Assembly (NCBI GenBank): GCA_000727475.1
Contig: KL647290.1
Span: forward strand, 3,669,373 to 3,733,372
Reading direction: 5' to 3'
From: Sarcocystis neurona
Taxonomy: Eukaryota; Apicomplexa; Conoidasida; Eucoccidiorida; Sarcocystidae
Length of the DNA: 64,000 nt
Positions 49,573 through 60,400 of this stretch are shown here, piece after piece. The position numbers and the translations under genes are program-made. A model generated the notes under the pieces. That model was given only the letters and a program-made list of their open reading frames with translations. It did no database searches and was not told the origin of the DNA. Numbering within the stretch: position 1 is the stretch's first letter; the number at the start of each line of letters is the position of its first letter.

Positions 49573-50613
49573 GTAGATGAAAACGTTCGCAGAGGCACCT
49601 TTTCTTATTCCCGCGCACGTCGCGCGACGCAGGCTGCTGCCGCTGCTGCTGCTGCCACAGACCGGACGGAAGAGTATAGAAAGAGGGAGAAGAAGAGAAA
49701 GAGAGAAAGGAAAAGGACAACGAGAACGGAAGAAAAAGAGGGGAAGAGATACATGCATATACGTAGATGCATATGCAAGAAAATTAGAAAGGAGAAATAG
49801 TGGGCAAATACAGGGAAGTCGCATAAGGACGGCGCGGGACGACTTGTGTGTACGTTGGAACAGCTAGCGGTGTATTCCACTGGCTAGGACGCTCTGCCAC
49901 AGATCGGGCCTTTCATCCGGTGACATATGTATATGTATGTGTGTATGTGTGTATTGCTATGTAGACAAATAATATGTGTGGAGGCGCACATACGTGTGTG
50001 TGTGTAGGTAGACGTGTGTGTATTTGTATGATAAATAAGCGTGAGTATATTGTTTAGAGCATGGTGAGGAAACGAGTGTTGGCTGAACTGCCGTGGATGA
50101 GAGCAGCAGCCCTGTGTGCACTTGATTATCCGTGGTAGCTAAGCAGCCACGTAGCAGGAGCAGAAGGAGGAAGGGAAGGGACATTGCGGTAGCAGCCTCC
50201 TCAGATCTGCAGCAGCAGCTGCAGCAGAAGAAGAACTGCTGCAGGAGGGAGACACACGCAGAAGAAGAGGAGCGACAGCGGGTAACGTGGGACAGCAGCA
50301 GCAGCAGCACGTGTGCAGGACAGCAGCACCCCCTTTGGGTGAGCGCAGCAGCAGCAGCTGCGCGTCGAAGCATCCAGCCGCAGGCGCAGCGTCTATATTG
50401 AGAGACCCAGCAGCAGCAGCTGGCTGAGAGACACAGGGCGGCAGTGCCGCCCCAGCGTCTCTAAACGACAGCCACAGCAGCTGCAGAAGCAGCTTTTCCT
50501 GCGTGAGGAGCAGCAACAGCAGGGTCGCAGCCAGTGGGGCGGCCCCAGCAGCAGCGAGCTGCGTGAAAGAGAGAGAGAGCCGAGAGCGACAGCAGCAGCT
50601 TCTTTTCTCTCAG

Positions 50614-53600
50614 TGGAACGAACGATGCCACCAAGACAAGCTTTAGGGTTTCTTTTTCTGCTGGTGGAGTATCTGATGCCGGGGCCTGCGCATGCAGCTC
50701 TGGCTTCCTCCTACTTCTGCCACGTGGACCCCTGTCTCAAGACAGCAGCAGCAGCAGCGACAGCTGCAGCAGCAGCGACAGCTGCAGCAGCAGCGTCAGC
50801 TGCAGGGGCTTTTACAGCACACGCACCAGCAGTTTTTTCTCCAGCAGCTGCCGTCGCAGCCCCTTTGGTTGCTATGGCAGCCACAGCAGCGGCAGCAACA
50901 CCAGCAGCAGTCCCTCTCGCTGCGTCTGCAGGAGCAACGTCCACAAGAGCCGCGCCAGCGTGTGCTTCGTCAACAGCGGAAGCTACGTGCACACCTGCAG
51001 CAGCGGCGGGCACTAATACTGAAGCAGCGGGGATAGCGTCAGAGGCCGACGAAGAAACAGCAGCTCCAGTAACAGCAGCAGCAGCAGATGAAGAGTCTGG
51101 AGAGGTCTGGTGGGCGCCACTTCTGGCGGTGCGGCGGAAGCCCGGCAGCAGAGGCTCTACCTTGCCTGCGCTGCTGCAAACCATACTGCAAAGCAGCAGG
51201 GGGACCGAGAGTACCACCAGCAGCAGCAGCACTCGCGGCACTGGCAGCAGCTCGAGAAACAGGAAGAGCACGAGCAGGAGCAACAGCAGCAAGGAAGCGG
51301 AAGGTCCAGCGGACCTGCTGCAGCCCGTCGGGGAAGGCTCTGCAGCAGCAGCCTCGCCAGCGGCAGAGCAGACGCAGCAACAGCAGCAGCAGGCCGGAGG
51401 GAGCTGGCCCGACGTTTCACGTAGCGCCGTGGTTGCGGGGACCCCACGCGATGCGGCAGCAGGCCCAGAAACACACTGCGTCGTGCGCAGCCAAAGCGAG
51501 CTGATCACCAGCAACAGCTACGGCAGAGAGACGTGCAGCAGGAGCAGCAGCGTCATCTCTGAGACGTGTAACACCTGCAACAGTTTCGCGTCGGACAGCG
51601 AAGAGTGTGAAAAGGGGGCAAGACTAAGCAGCAGCGGTAGCAGCAGCAGCCTCTGTGGCGTGGGGAGGAGGATGAGGAGGAGCGAACTGCAGAGAGACAG
51701 CAGGAGCAGCAGCAGCAAAACCGCTGCGAGGGAGGACAACGAACAGGTGAACTTTATGATGCGTATACTGCAGCAGCTGGTCCTGGTGCAGCCTGAAAGA
51801 GAAGTGCATGCGCTGCCGCTGCAGCCAGGCCACTGCGTATTCTTGCTGCTGTCTGCTGCAGAGCTCCTGCCAAACTCTCGCTACGGCTTCAAAGAATCTC
51901 ACCTGGGCGCCGCGCCGACGGAGGAACTTGAGGTGTACGTACACGGCGTGCAGCAGCTGCAGCAGACAGCAGCTGCTCTCCTGCAGAATCCCTCCCGTGA
52001 TACTGCTGCTGATTCTCACTCTGCGACAGCGTCAGCAGCGGGGCGTGTAACAGTGGCAGCAGCAAACGCTGCAATGGCAGGAACTGCTGACGGTGCTGCT
52101 CTTCATGTCGAAGATGCTACGACAGGAAGACTTTCCCTGTCAACCGCGACTCGGCTGCAGGCGCTTGAGTCGCAATCACGAAGAGCGGGGACGGCCGGAG
52201 AAAGAACAGCAGCAGCAGTAGAGTCCGCAGCATCTGGCACACGAGGGACAGGGACGCCACGCAGGGAAGTGGAAGCCGGTGCTGCAACAACTGGGAAACA
52301 AACCAGTCTCCCGGCTGCTGCTGCAGCAGCAGAAGCCGCAGCAGCAGTAGAAGCCGCAGCTACAGTAGAAGCCGCAGCAAAAGCGGTTGTAGATGGACTC
52401 TCCCATCTGGCAACGCGATGTCAGAGGACACGTGTTTCTGCAACGCCACCGGCTGCTGCTGCTGCGCGACGCGCTGCGGGTGACTTTCCACTGCCTGCAA
52501 AGAATGGAAAGCAAGGACCAGACGCTTTGCCTACTGCTGCTGCTGCTGCGAGTCCTTTTCTGATTGCGTCGCACATTCGAGATTGGTGGTATGCGTTTGT
52601 TGCTACTGCTGCAGAACCTCTGCTAGACCCTGCTGCTGCCGCCTCCACCGCACTTCTGAACAGAATTCTGCCGTGGACCTATGTTACTGATGCAGACGGT
52701 CGCCTGCAGCGTGCGGACGCAGCGGCAGCGGCAGGAGCAAGGCGAAGAGCTGCGCTCGAAGGAACAGCAGCAGGTCGGGGAGAGGGAGCCACTGCTGCTG
52801 CTGCAGATGAAGAAGCCGATGGCACGTGGCTCGAGCCGTTTTGTCTATTCTCCTGGAAGCAACAGCAGCAGCAAGCCGGAGCCGAGCGGGAGACTCCAGG
52901 GAAGAGCAGGTTGTCATCGTCCCTCCAGGCCGGGCGTTGGCAGCAGCAGGAGCAGCCGCACAGGAAAAAGATGAAGCAGCGGCAGCAACGGCATCAGAGG
53001 GAGGGCGAGCAGCAGCGGAGAGAGGAAGAAGAGCAGCAGCAGCAGCAGCAGAGGGAAGAGGAGGAAGGTAGTGGGGAGAGTGAAACAGGAACAGATTCTC
53101 GACACGCCGAGGCACCAGATCCCCCGCCCCGTCCGGCTTGTCCGGCATGTCCGCATGCATGCGTGTATTTACTGGAAGTCTGCAGCGAGCCGCGGGGTCG
53201 GTCATTTTCTCCTATTTACATGCAACTGCCATTCTACTTCAATCTTTCTCTTCTCTACTATCCCTGGGGGTTCGCGCCAGTTGCTTGGACTGTCTTGTGG
53301 TCAGTCGTTGCTGCCGTGCTGCTCACGTGCGCCAGTATGTGGGGGCTCTATATTCGACCTCTAGCTTTACAAAGGCACCAGCAACAACATGTCGCTCGCG
53401 CGCCGCCTCTCTCCCCCGTTGCTGCTGGGCATCAAGCAGAAGCTTCCGCTGTTGCTGCCGCTCGCTCCTCTACTGCTCTTTCTGATTCTGCTGCTGCTGA
53501 AGAAGATAACGCTTCTGCTCGGCGCTCTGCCTCCGATGTTCGTGCGGCTTCCGGGAACGCCGCTGTGCCCTCCTTCGCTGACGCCGCGGCAGCAGCTGCT

Positions 53601-53756
53601 GCTTCCCCTTTCCTGGTCGTTGCGCCCCGAGTGTGCGGGGTGCCGCTGTCTCCGCTCTGGGTCCTCGAGTATCTGCTGCTGCTGACCAGCGTCGCCCTGC
53701 AGCAGCTGCGGCACCGCTGCCGTCGTTGCTTCATGTTCCTATTTCGCCGGCGGTGA
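50614..53756 (+). CDS. Large Ala-rich membrane protein, probably secretory pathway, unknown function
   Basis: From an ATG at 50625 the frame gives 1,043 residues. It starts with a signal-peptide-like segment (basic start, then ALGFLFLLVEYLMPG, AHA/A-type cleavage site). Poly-Ala with Thr/Pro follows (about 40-140), then Ser/Arg-rich sequence (about 195-235), a Cys-containing segment, a region with ordered-looking blocks (FMMRILQQLVLVQPEREVHA; WWYAFVATAAEPLL), and a basic/acidic Gln tract (about 780-820). Near the end is a Cys pair with CVYLLEVCSE, then SPIYMQLPFYFNLSLLYYPW and a transmembrane segment at about 882-910. An Ala-rich loop and a second hydrophobic segment (LWVLEYLLLLTSVALQQL, about 1010-1028) follow. 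Lumenal region then helices near the C-terminus is faintly like Lung_7-TM/GOST proteins, but too few helices are visible. The frame may splice onward at GGCG/GTGACT (53754). Confidence 0.7.
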
Positions 53757-54310
53757 CTCTTTTGCTTACTGGCCGTGTGGGAGAGCTCTATATCAATGAA
53801 GGCACGTGTTACTCGGCTGCTTCCTAACTCTTCTCCAGGCAGCGTGTTCCTGCTATCGCAGGTGTACTCCTGCGTACAAATAATGCAAAGACTATGGCTA
53901 CGCGGGCATGATTAGTACATATATACATGCGTATATTTGTGCATCTGCAGGCATACAATACATTCAGCTGGTGAGGTAAGTGGCGCTCTTTCGTACCAAA
54001 AGTGACTGATGCGACTCCGCTGATCTGTGTATCTCTGAGCCACGCTGGAACTCCTCTTCCCGCAGCAGCACGAGAGAAGTATCGTCCTCCCTACACGCGA
54101 GGCGTAGAAGAATAGGCTTGTGCACTGCGCACCCCCGCATAGATATAGATATAGGTGAGCAGCAGCGTATGCCGTACATGTGGGCAAATGTATATATATA
54201 CATAGAGATATATATGTACACATGCGAAGATGTGTATATACATTGGACACGTGTGTGAAGGAAGCCAGCGTCTACGTGAGACTACCTCGTGTGTACGTTT
54301 ACAAACCCGT
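53757..54310. other. Between the membrane-protein frame and the next candidate gene; possible extra exon
   Basis: A good acceptor (CTCCTCTTCCCGCAG, ending near 54066) and a donor (ATAG/GTGAGC near 54154) bracket about 88 bp. In the phase left by a donor at 53754 it reads STREVSSSLHARRRRIGLCT. It may be a 3' exon of the gene to its left, but its own exit phase does not match the exon near 54338. The rest is TATA-rich. Confidence 0.3.
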
Positions 54311-54707
54311 ATGGTCTACCAGTGGGTTGAAGACGCACTACGCGTCAAGGCTTTGATGGGGACTGGGTATGTGCGCGCTGCACGGCAACGTTTTTGCGCA
54401 GCTGCCCACGGTGCCTGCGAGTATATTAGGGATAGGAAGCATTCGCCGATGCAGGTACGTGTGCGTGAAGGAGCCTATCGCAGCTGGTTAGAACAAATAG
54501 TCCTCCTGAGACAGGAGATGCAGTTATAGTAGTATGTGTGTGTAGCTGCGTGTACCGCAGCGGTTTCCGCAGTTTATTTTTCCACCCACTGCGCTTCTCT
54601 CGAAAGGAAGCGACCACCGGAGCTATGGAACGTATTGGGACAGCAAGACCAGATCCAGCAGGAGAAGCTGCTGCGAGAACAAGCCTAGGGTGCTACCGCT
54701 GGAGTGA
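54311..54707 (+). CDS. Small two-exon candidate gene, unrecognised
   Basis: Exon 1, 54311-54454: ATG, then YQWVEDALRVKALMGTGYVR and FCAAAHGACEYIRDRKHSPM, ending at a strong phase-0 donor (CAG/GTACGT). Exon 2, 54561-54707: acceptor TGTACCGCAG, then FIFPPTALLSKGSDHRSYGT and YWDSKTRSS to a TGA, 96 residues in all. A different frame over exon 2 also looks coding (ERKRPPELWNVLGQQDQIQQ, then KKRKVLRFTRPTKAERVRRM up to 54796), broken only by a TAG at 54686-54688. The true 3' end is therefore uncertain. The exon near 54338 could instead begin at the AG before Trp5 and belong to the gene on the left. Confidence 0.4.
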
Positions 54708-54799
54708 AAAAGCGCAAGGTGCTGCGCTTCACGCGCCCTACGAAGGCAGAACGCGTCCGTCGCATGTCTTACAAGTATTTGTGTAGACATATATAGGGA

Positions 54800-56917
54800 G
54801 AGATACATAGAGATACGGAGTTAGAGAGATACTGATATAGAGAGATACGCGGATAGATGTGCCGTCGTGCCTCCTCGCATGCTGGTTTGGAGACACGTAC
54901 AAATACGTGTGTACGCGCGTACAGGTATAAGTTCTTGTGGTACGCGTGACGCATGTCCCTAGATAGTAGACAACGCGTGTACGTTAAGACGCTACACGAG
55001 TTCCATTAGTGGGCAATCGCCGCTCGACAGCCCCGCCCCCGTGACATGTGAACACCCTGCGGTGCTGCTGGGCAGCAACACGCTCCTGGGACAGCACCAG
55101 TCTGTGGCTTTTGCTGTACAGGGACCAGAAGTAATCGCTTGTGTGGCTTCAGGTGGAACGTAGTGGTGAGCATGCACGCCGTCTCGTACGAGTACGTGCG
55201 CGCACGTCGCTTCACACAGGGAGAAGAGACTGCAGGCCCGCACATTGGCACAGGCGTACCCATGTTTACGCGTGCTTCTCATTCACATCTGCTATATCCT
55301 TCTGCAAAGAATTGTACGTACGCTCTGCAAAGTTGTCATATGCAGGCACACGTGATCGCAGGCAACTCGACTCATACGCAGTCATGCATTCCCTGACGTG
55401 CCGTGGCAACCTCCGCCTTCATCCATTCCCCATTCTACTTGCAAAAGAATGTTCCTGCTCAATGACAAGCGCTTTTGGTCTCTCATGAATGCCCTCCTCA
55501 CCTGCTTATACGTTACACCACATGCGTGGATCTAGTGTGCACGTGTTTGTATCCTGCCTATCTGCCACGCATACCGATAGACACTTGTCACACGCCTCCG
55601 TCCACGAATGGTGTGCACTCACGCATCCGGCTGCAGATGCCTACAGACACCCTACTCCGGCTGTCTCGACTGTACGTACACTCGAGACACCCTTCCAACA
55701 CGGCCATCCGTATACGTGCTCTCGCGAGCGAAGCCTGCCGTACCGAGCGTAGCGCGTCTTGTCACTGACTGACTTGGTGCAGCGAGGCTTTTTTACTGCC
55801 GCAGACGAAACGCCGCGACACTGGTTTCGCAGAATTCAGCAACAGTCGCCCTCTGCTGCGGTCACTCGCCCACCACGCGTGCACACTCCCCCCCTACGAA
55901 CATGTACACAGCACAGCACACGGAGCCGGAGGCGGCCCAACCTCGTACCGCGTCCGTCTGACCGTTTCAATCGAGGACTCTCTCCTCTGCGCATACATCT
56001 CACCACCTTTGCGTCTATGTATATACTCAGAAATCGATAAAGTATAGACACACTCGTACGTCCTGTGTGTACAGAACGCCCTACAGCGAGTACGCCTGCC
56101 ACGTCCCCGCGATGAAAGAGACGCACGCGAATCTTTCCGCCTCCACAGAGACGTGTTGCTCCTCATCTCCCTGTAGAGCAGTAGTCTCCGCTGTCGTCCA
56201 CGGTTCATCGCCGCCACGCTGCCCCTGCTGCGGCGATACGCACGTAATATGCTATTTCAAAAAAAAGACGCCTCTGCCCGTGGTTCAAAGTCCTAATGAG
56301 CTGCATCTGCTTCAGCGTCTCTTGTCACCGCAGCCCAACTCCGCGACATAGATACAATGTTCGGGGTTGAGACGCAGCGTAGTTAATGCGTAGATTCCTT
56401 CACAGTTAGAGTTGCACCGTACATCACCCATCTCCCTCTCTGTGTGTCTCTCTCTACATATACATATGTACACTATTGTATAGCCTGCTGCATGCGTGGC
56501 CCCCCGCACACCTATGGTATGCGTACATATATGCACGTGTGTTTACCACGTACCAGCCTTCGTTTACCTGCAGGAACACATCCAAATGCGGACACACATG
56601 TGCCAGCCTTCAGCGACTGATGTCAGAAAAGTTCCCGTGGACTTTTAGACGTGCACGGGCAGCAGACACATTTGCGAGGGCACAAACAGAGATACCCCGT
56701 CACGCGCCGTAGGGTGGTCACGTACAATGTCGGCCTTCCTGCAGCCGGCTCCTGTTGCTGCAGCTGCCACCGGCGCGTGGCGTGTGCGTGCGCAGCTGCT
56801 GCTGCTGTTGCTGCCGCCGCCGCGTTTGTGTGCATGCAGCTGCTGCTCTTGCTGTTGCTGTGGCGTTCGTGCATGTGGTTGCAGCAGTTGCTGCTGTGAG
56901 TGGTGTGACTGGGAGAA
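54800..56917. other. Convergent intergenic region; no supported gene
   Basis: About 2.1 kb between a plus-strand candidate and the end of the minus-strand ERD2-like gene. From 55000 to 56350 base composition is balanced, without TATA tracts. Frames of about 90 codons overlap on both strands: minus 54992-55282 contains HAHHYVPPEATQAITSGPCT, and plus 56067-56351 contains a CPCCG motif. I cannot choose among them. GCTGCTGTTGCTGC-type triplets begin near 56740. Confidence 0.35.
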
Positions 56918-57414
56918 CTACACTGCTGTGGGCACCGCAGTGGAAGTGGTGATGGTTGATGTTTCTGCTTCTGCTGCCAACGCAGCCGGCGGAGCAGCAG
57001 CCGAAGCCCCGCTACCCTTCATTCCAGCGGGTGGTTCTTCTTCGTAGAGCACGACGCCGGGAAGTTTGCTGCTGCTGTTGTAGTGCGGAGGGGCATCAGT
57101 CGTAGCGGCGTCTGCAGCCGCGTGCCTTTCTGCTTCCTCTTCTTCCTCGTCACTCTCCTCCGCGTTCAGCTGGTAGAGGCCTGCTGCCTCTTTCTGTCCT
57201 CCTGCTGCGTCTGCATGCGCCTCACCATCTAGCCAGGCCGTCCGGTCAGAAGTACCTGGCTGCAGCTTCCCAGCAGCACCACCTGCAGCAGCAGCAGAAC
57301 CTACCGAGCCTCGCTGCTCGTGCTGCACGCCGCTCCTGCTGGCCAACGCTGCTGCCGCTGTACTAAAAGATGGCCCTCCCGGTGCCCCTAGCGTAGTCGT
57401 CCCAGTCAAGGCAC
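56918..57414 (-). CDS. Candidate last exon: acidic, Ala-rich C-terminal tail of the ERD2-like protein
   Basis: After the acceptor TGTGCGCCAG there are 165 codons to a TAG: Gly/Thr-rich start, Ala/Gly stretches, then GLYQLNAEESDEEEEEAERH, PPHYNSSSKLPGVVLYEEEP and a Ser/Thr-rich end. The entry phase (two bases) matches the donor of the exon at 58296-58431. It would be a cytosolic tail if joined to the receptor. It could alternatively be the end of an unrelated protein. Confidence 0.5.
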
Positions 57415-60400
57415 CTGGCGCACAGACACCCCAACAACAGCAGCTACCGCATGCACCGCCGCCGGGACAGCACTCACCACACACGCAGTAGTCGTCAGAG
57501 AGCACCAGTCACAGAAAAATCAGCAGCACCAGTCAGGAAAAGCAACAGCAGCAGCAGCAGCACCAGCACATCTGCAGAGCTATCGGATTTACACAGGAAC
57601 ACGGTGTTCTATACCATCCTGTGTGAAATTTTTTCCTCTCCACGTAAATACCAACACAGGAGCTACTCTCAAGGATCGACAAGAAGATCGTAAACGCTTG
57701 TGTCGGGAAATCAAGAAACACAGAGATATCCACATGCATGTAGACGTGTTCTGGCCGAAGCCATCTTCAACCGATCACGCACGCATGCTACACAGAGACG
57801 CACACGTATCGAGCTACACGCAAGAAAGAGCGAAAGAAATACACACAATACACCTACGTCGCTTTGTCTGATAGAGAAGGCCAAACTAGCCCATACCACC
57901 ATCTATATACATATATATGTGTATGTATATATATACACATGGATGTGTACATACAGTTCTGTGTTGACACTTACTTATAGAACAGTATGGAGAGAAATAC
58001 GCGCAAGCACGTACGTGCTACTATACACACAAGTACGCACGCTTCACTGCATTCACGTGTCCTTCCCTCAGAACACAGACGCTAATACAAATCGATGAGA
58101 GAGAGGGGAAAAAGCGACAGATGCATACGTAGACGTCATGACACACGGCGCAGCACATACTACCAGAAGCGACTAACAGATATACCCAACTAATAACACA
58201 CACTGGTGCAGAGGGACCGACAGACGCAGAGAGAGCGATAGATACATATATATATATATATATATATATACAAATATATATGCATATACACATACCTATA
58301 TCAGGACAAGCTCTGCCAACAACGTGGACGTGCTGAAGGTCAATTTCAATTGGCGGAACGCGAGCGGACCCAGAGACATCTGCGAGAGAAATGCGTTCGT
58401 AGCTGCTGCCGTAGACGGCTTGCAGCAGCGGCTGCGGAGAGACAGCAATCGTATCATCTGCATGCGACCGGTAGCAAACACACACATACAGACACACAGA
58501 GACACACAGCAGCATCCAAGTAATAGAAGGAGCCGCAGACCTCCGGGAGCAGCAGTGAACAGCGACAGCAACAGCCGCACAGCGGCGACAGCAGCGGCGC
58601 AGCGCGTGCAGCAAGACAGCAGCCGCAGCTTGCAGGGCACGAACAAGAAAGCATCCCCGTAGTGGGAGCCCTGGCAGCAGCGGTGGCATCAGCAGCAGCC
58701 CAGCGGCTGCAGCAGCGGGACAGCCGCAGTGCACAAAACATAGCAGGAGATGCACCTCGCCAGCAACAGCGACGTAACAGCGGCAGCCGCGGCAGCTGTG
58801 GCAATATCCCAGCATCGCCGGGGGGAAGGAAGCAACTCATCAGCACCGACGTAGCGGCAGCAGCAGACGCAGCGGCGAGGCACCACCAGAGCAGCGGCAC
58901 AACAGAACAGCAGCAGGAGCGAAGAATCAGCAGCAGCCCGGAAATAGCAGCACCACCATCGAAGCAGACGAGCAAGAGCGCCATGTCGCACCAGAGACGC
59001 AGGCCAAGCAGCAACCAAACAGTAACAGCAGCACTCTCAGCAGCAGCAGTAGCACGCTGACTGCGGCAGCCGTAGCAACAGCACCCACCGCAGCAGCAGT
59101 GGCAGCAGACGCACTACCGACAACAGCAGCAGGAGATGCGACAGCACCGTCTGTAGCAACAAAGGCATTAGGAGTAGTCTCAGCGGCACCCCTGGGCGCA
59201 GCGACACCCACGGGAGCAGCAGCACCCGTAGGAGCCCTCGCAGCAGCAGAAGCCACAGCACCACCACCAGCAGTAGCAGCAGCAGCCGTCTCACTAGGGA
59301 GGACGGCAGTGGCAACTGCTGCCGCAGTGACCGCAGTCGCTGGACGACAGTCTCTGTCACATGTCCGCCCTCGGTGGTTATGTGTACGTGTTTGCATGCG
59401 CGATCGTCGGCAGGTGCCACATACCGATACGGAGGACAAAAGAGGAAATGCAGCTTCTCTTCCTGAACTTGTAGAGAAGAAAGTCCCCAAGGAAAATGAC
59501 GAGAATCCCCAGTCCCAAAGGACCAGAGACATAGAAGAAACGTTCTTTATATGCGCGCTCAATCCAGTTTATCGCATAGGCAAGGCGGTAAGAACCCAGC
59601 ACAAGCACGTAGGCCGTCAGCGTCGTGTCCTTGTTTTCTGGGTCGCGGTAGCAGAAGACAAACTGCGGAAGCATCGCGAAACCCTGCAACAAAGGGCAAA
59701 GTAGTGTCAACAGCAGGAACAGCAGAAAACATTGCTGCGGACGGCCTCCCCAACGTCCGCAGGAAAGCTGGCAGCAGCACGGGGCGCTGCAGCAGCAGGA
59801 GGCATTGCAGCAACCGCAGGGGAAACGGCGGTAGCGGCAGACAAGAGCAATGAAACCAGCGACAGCAGTAAGAGTCACAGCAGCAGGCAGGACTGCTGCA
59901 GCAGCAGGAGGAATACCATCACCCGGAGGGGGTGCAACATCAAAATAGCAGCAGCACAAGCAGTCGCACGAGAAGAGCAACAGCAGCCGTCGGCGCGGGA
60001 GTGACAGCAGCAGAGCATGCAACTGCGGCATGGAAGCAGCAGCAACTGCAAAGGCGAACGAGACACGAGCGCCACCATCACCGCAGTTTCTGAAGAAGTG
60101 CGACAGAAGCAGCAGCGGGCATGGCGGGACGCAGCAGCTGTATGGGAAGTCTAATCACAGCAGAAGCGGCAGCAGAGGCAGTCGCGGAGTGCCGCTGCTA
60201 CTGGCAGGCAAGAGCGAGGCGATCCAGAACAAGTAGCACGGGCGAATCAAAAGTATGAGAAAGGCCACGGGAAAAGGGGGACAGAGCGAAGGAAGCTGTG
60301 CGAAAAGGACGAAGAAACCCCAAAGACGGGAGGGGAGCATCAAGGCAGTTCAGGGACAGCGGATCAAAAGGCAGAGGGGGAGACGGAAAGGAAAGTAAAA

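Noticed and set aside
49861..49925. A tRNA-like look around 'agctagcggtgtattccactggctagg'
   Set aside because: No acceptor-stem pairing and no GGTTCRANNCC-type B box could be found in the right place.
58324..59060. Plus-strand Ala/Gln/Ser-rich frames of about 110-130 codons
   Set aside because: The region has better minus-strand splice sites and a phase-compatible minus-strand exon at 58296-58431. The plus frames lack a clear start, splice sites or partner exon.
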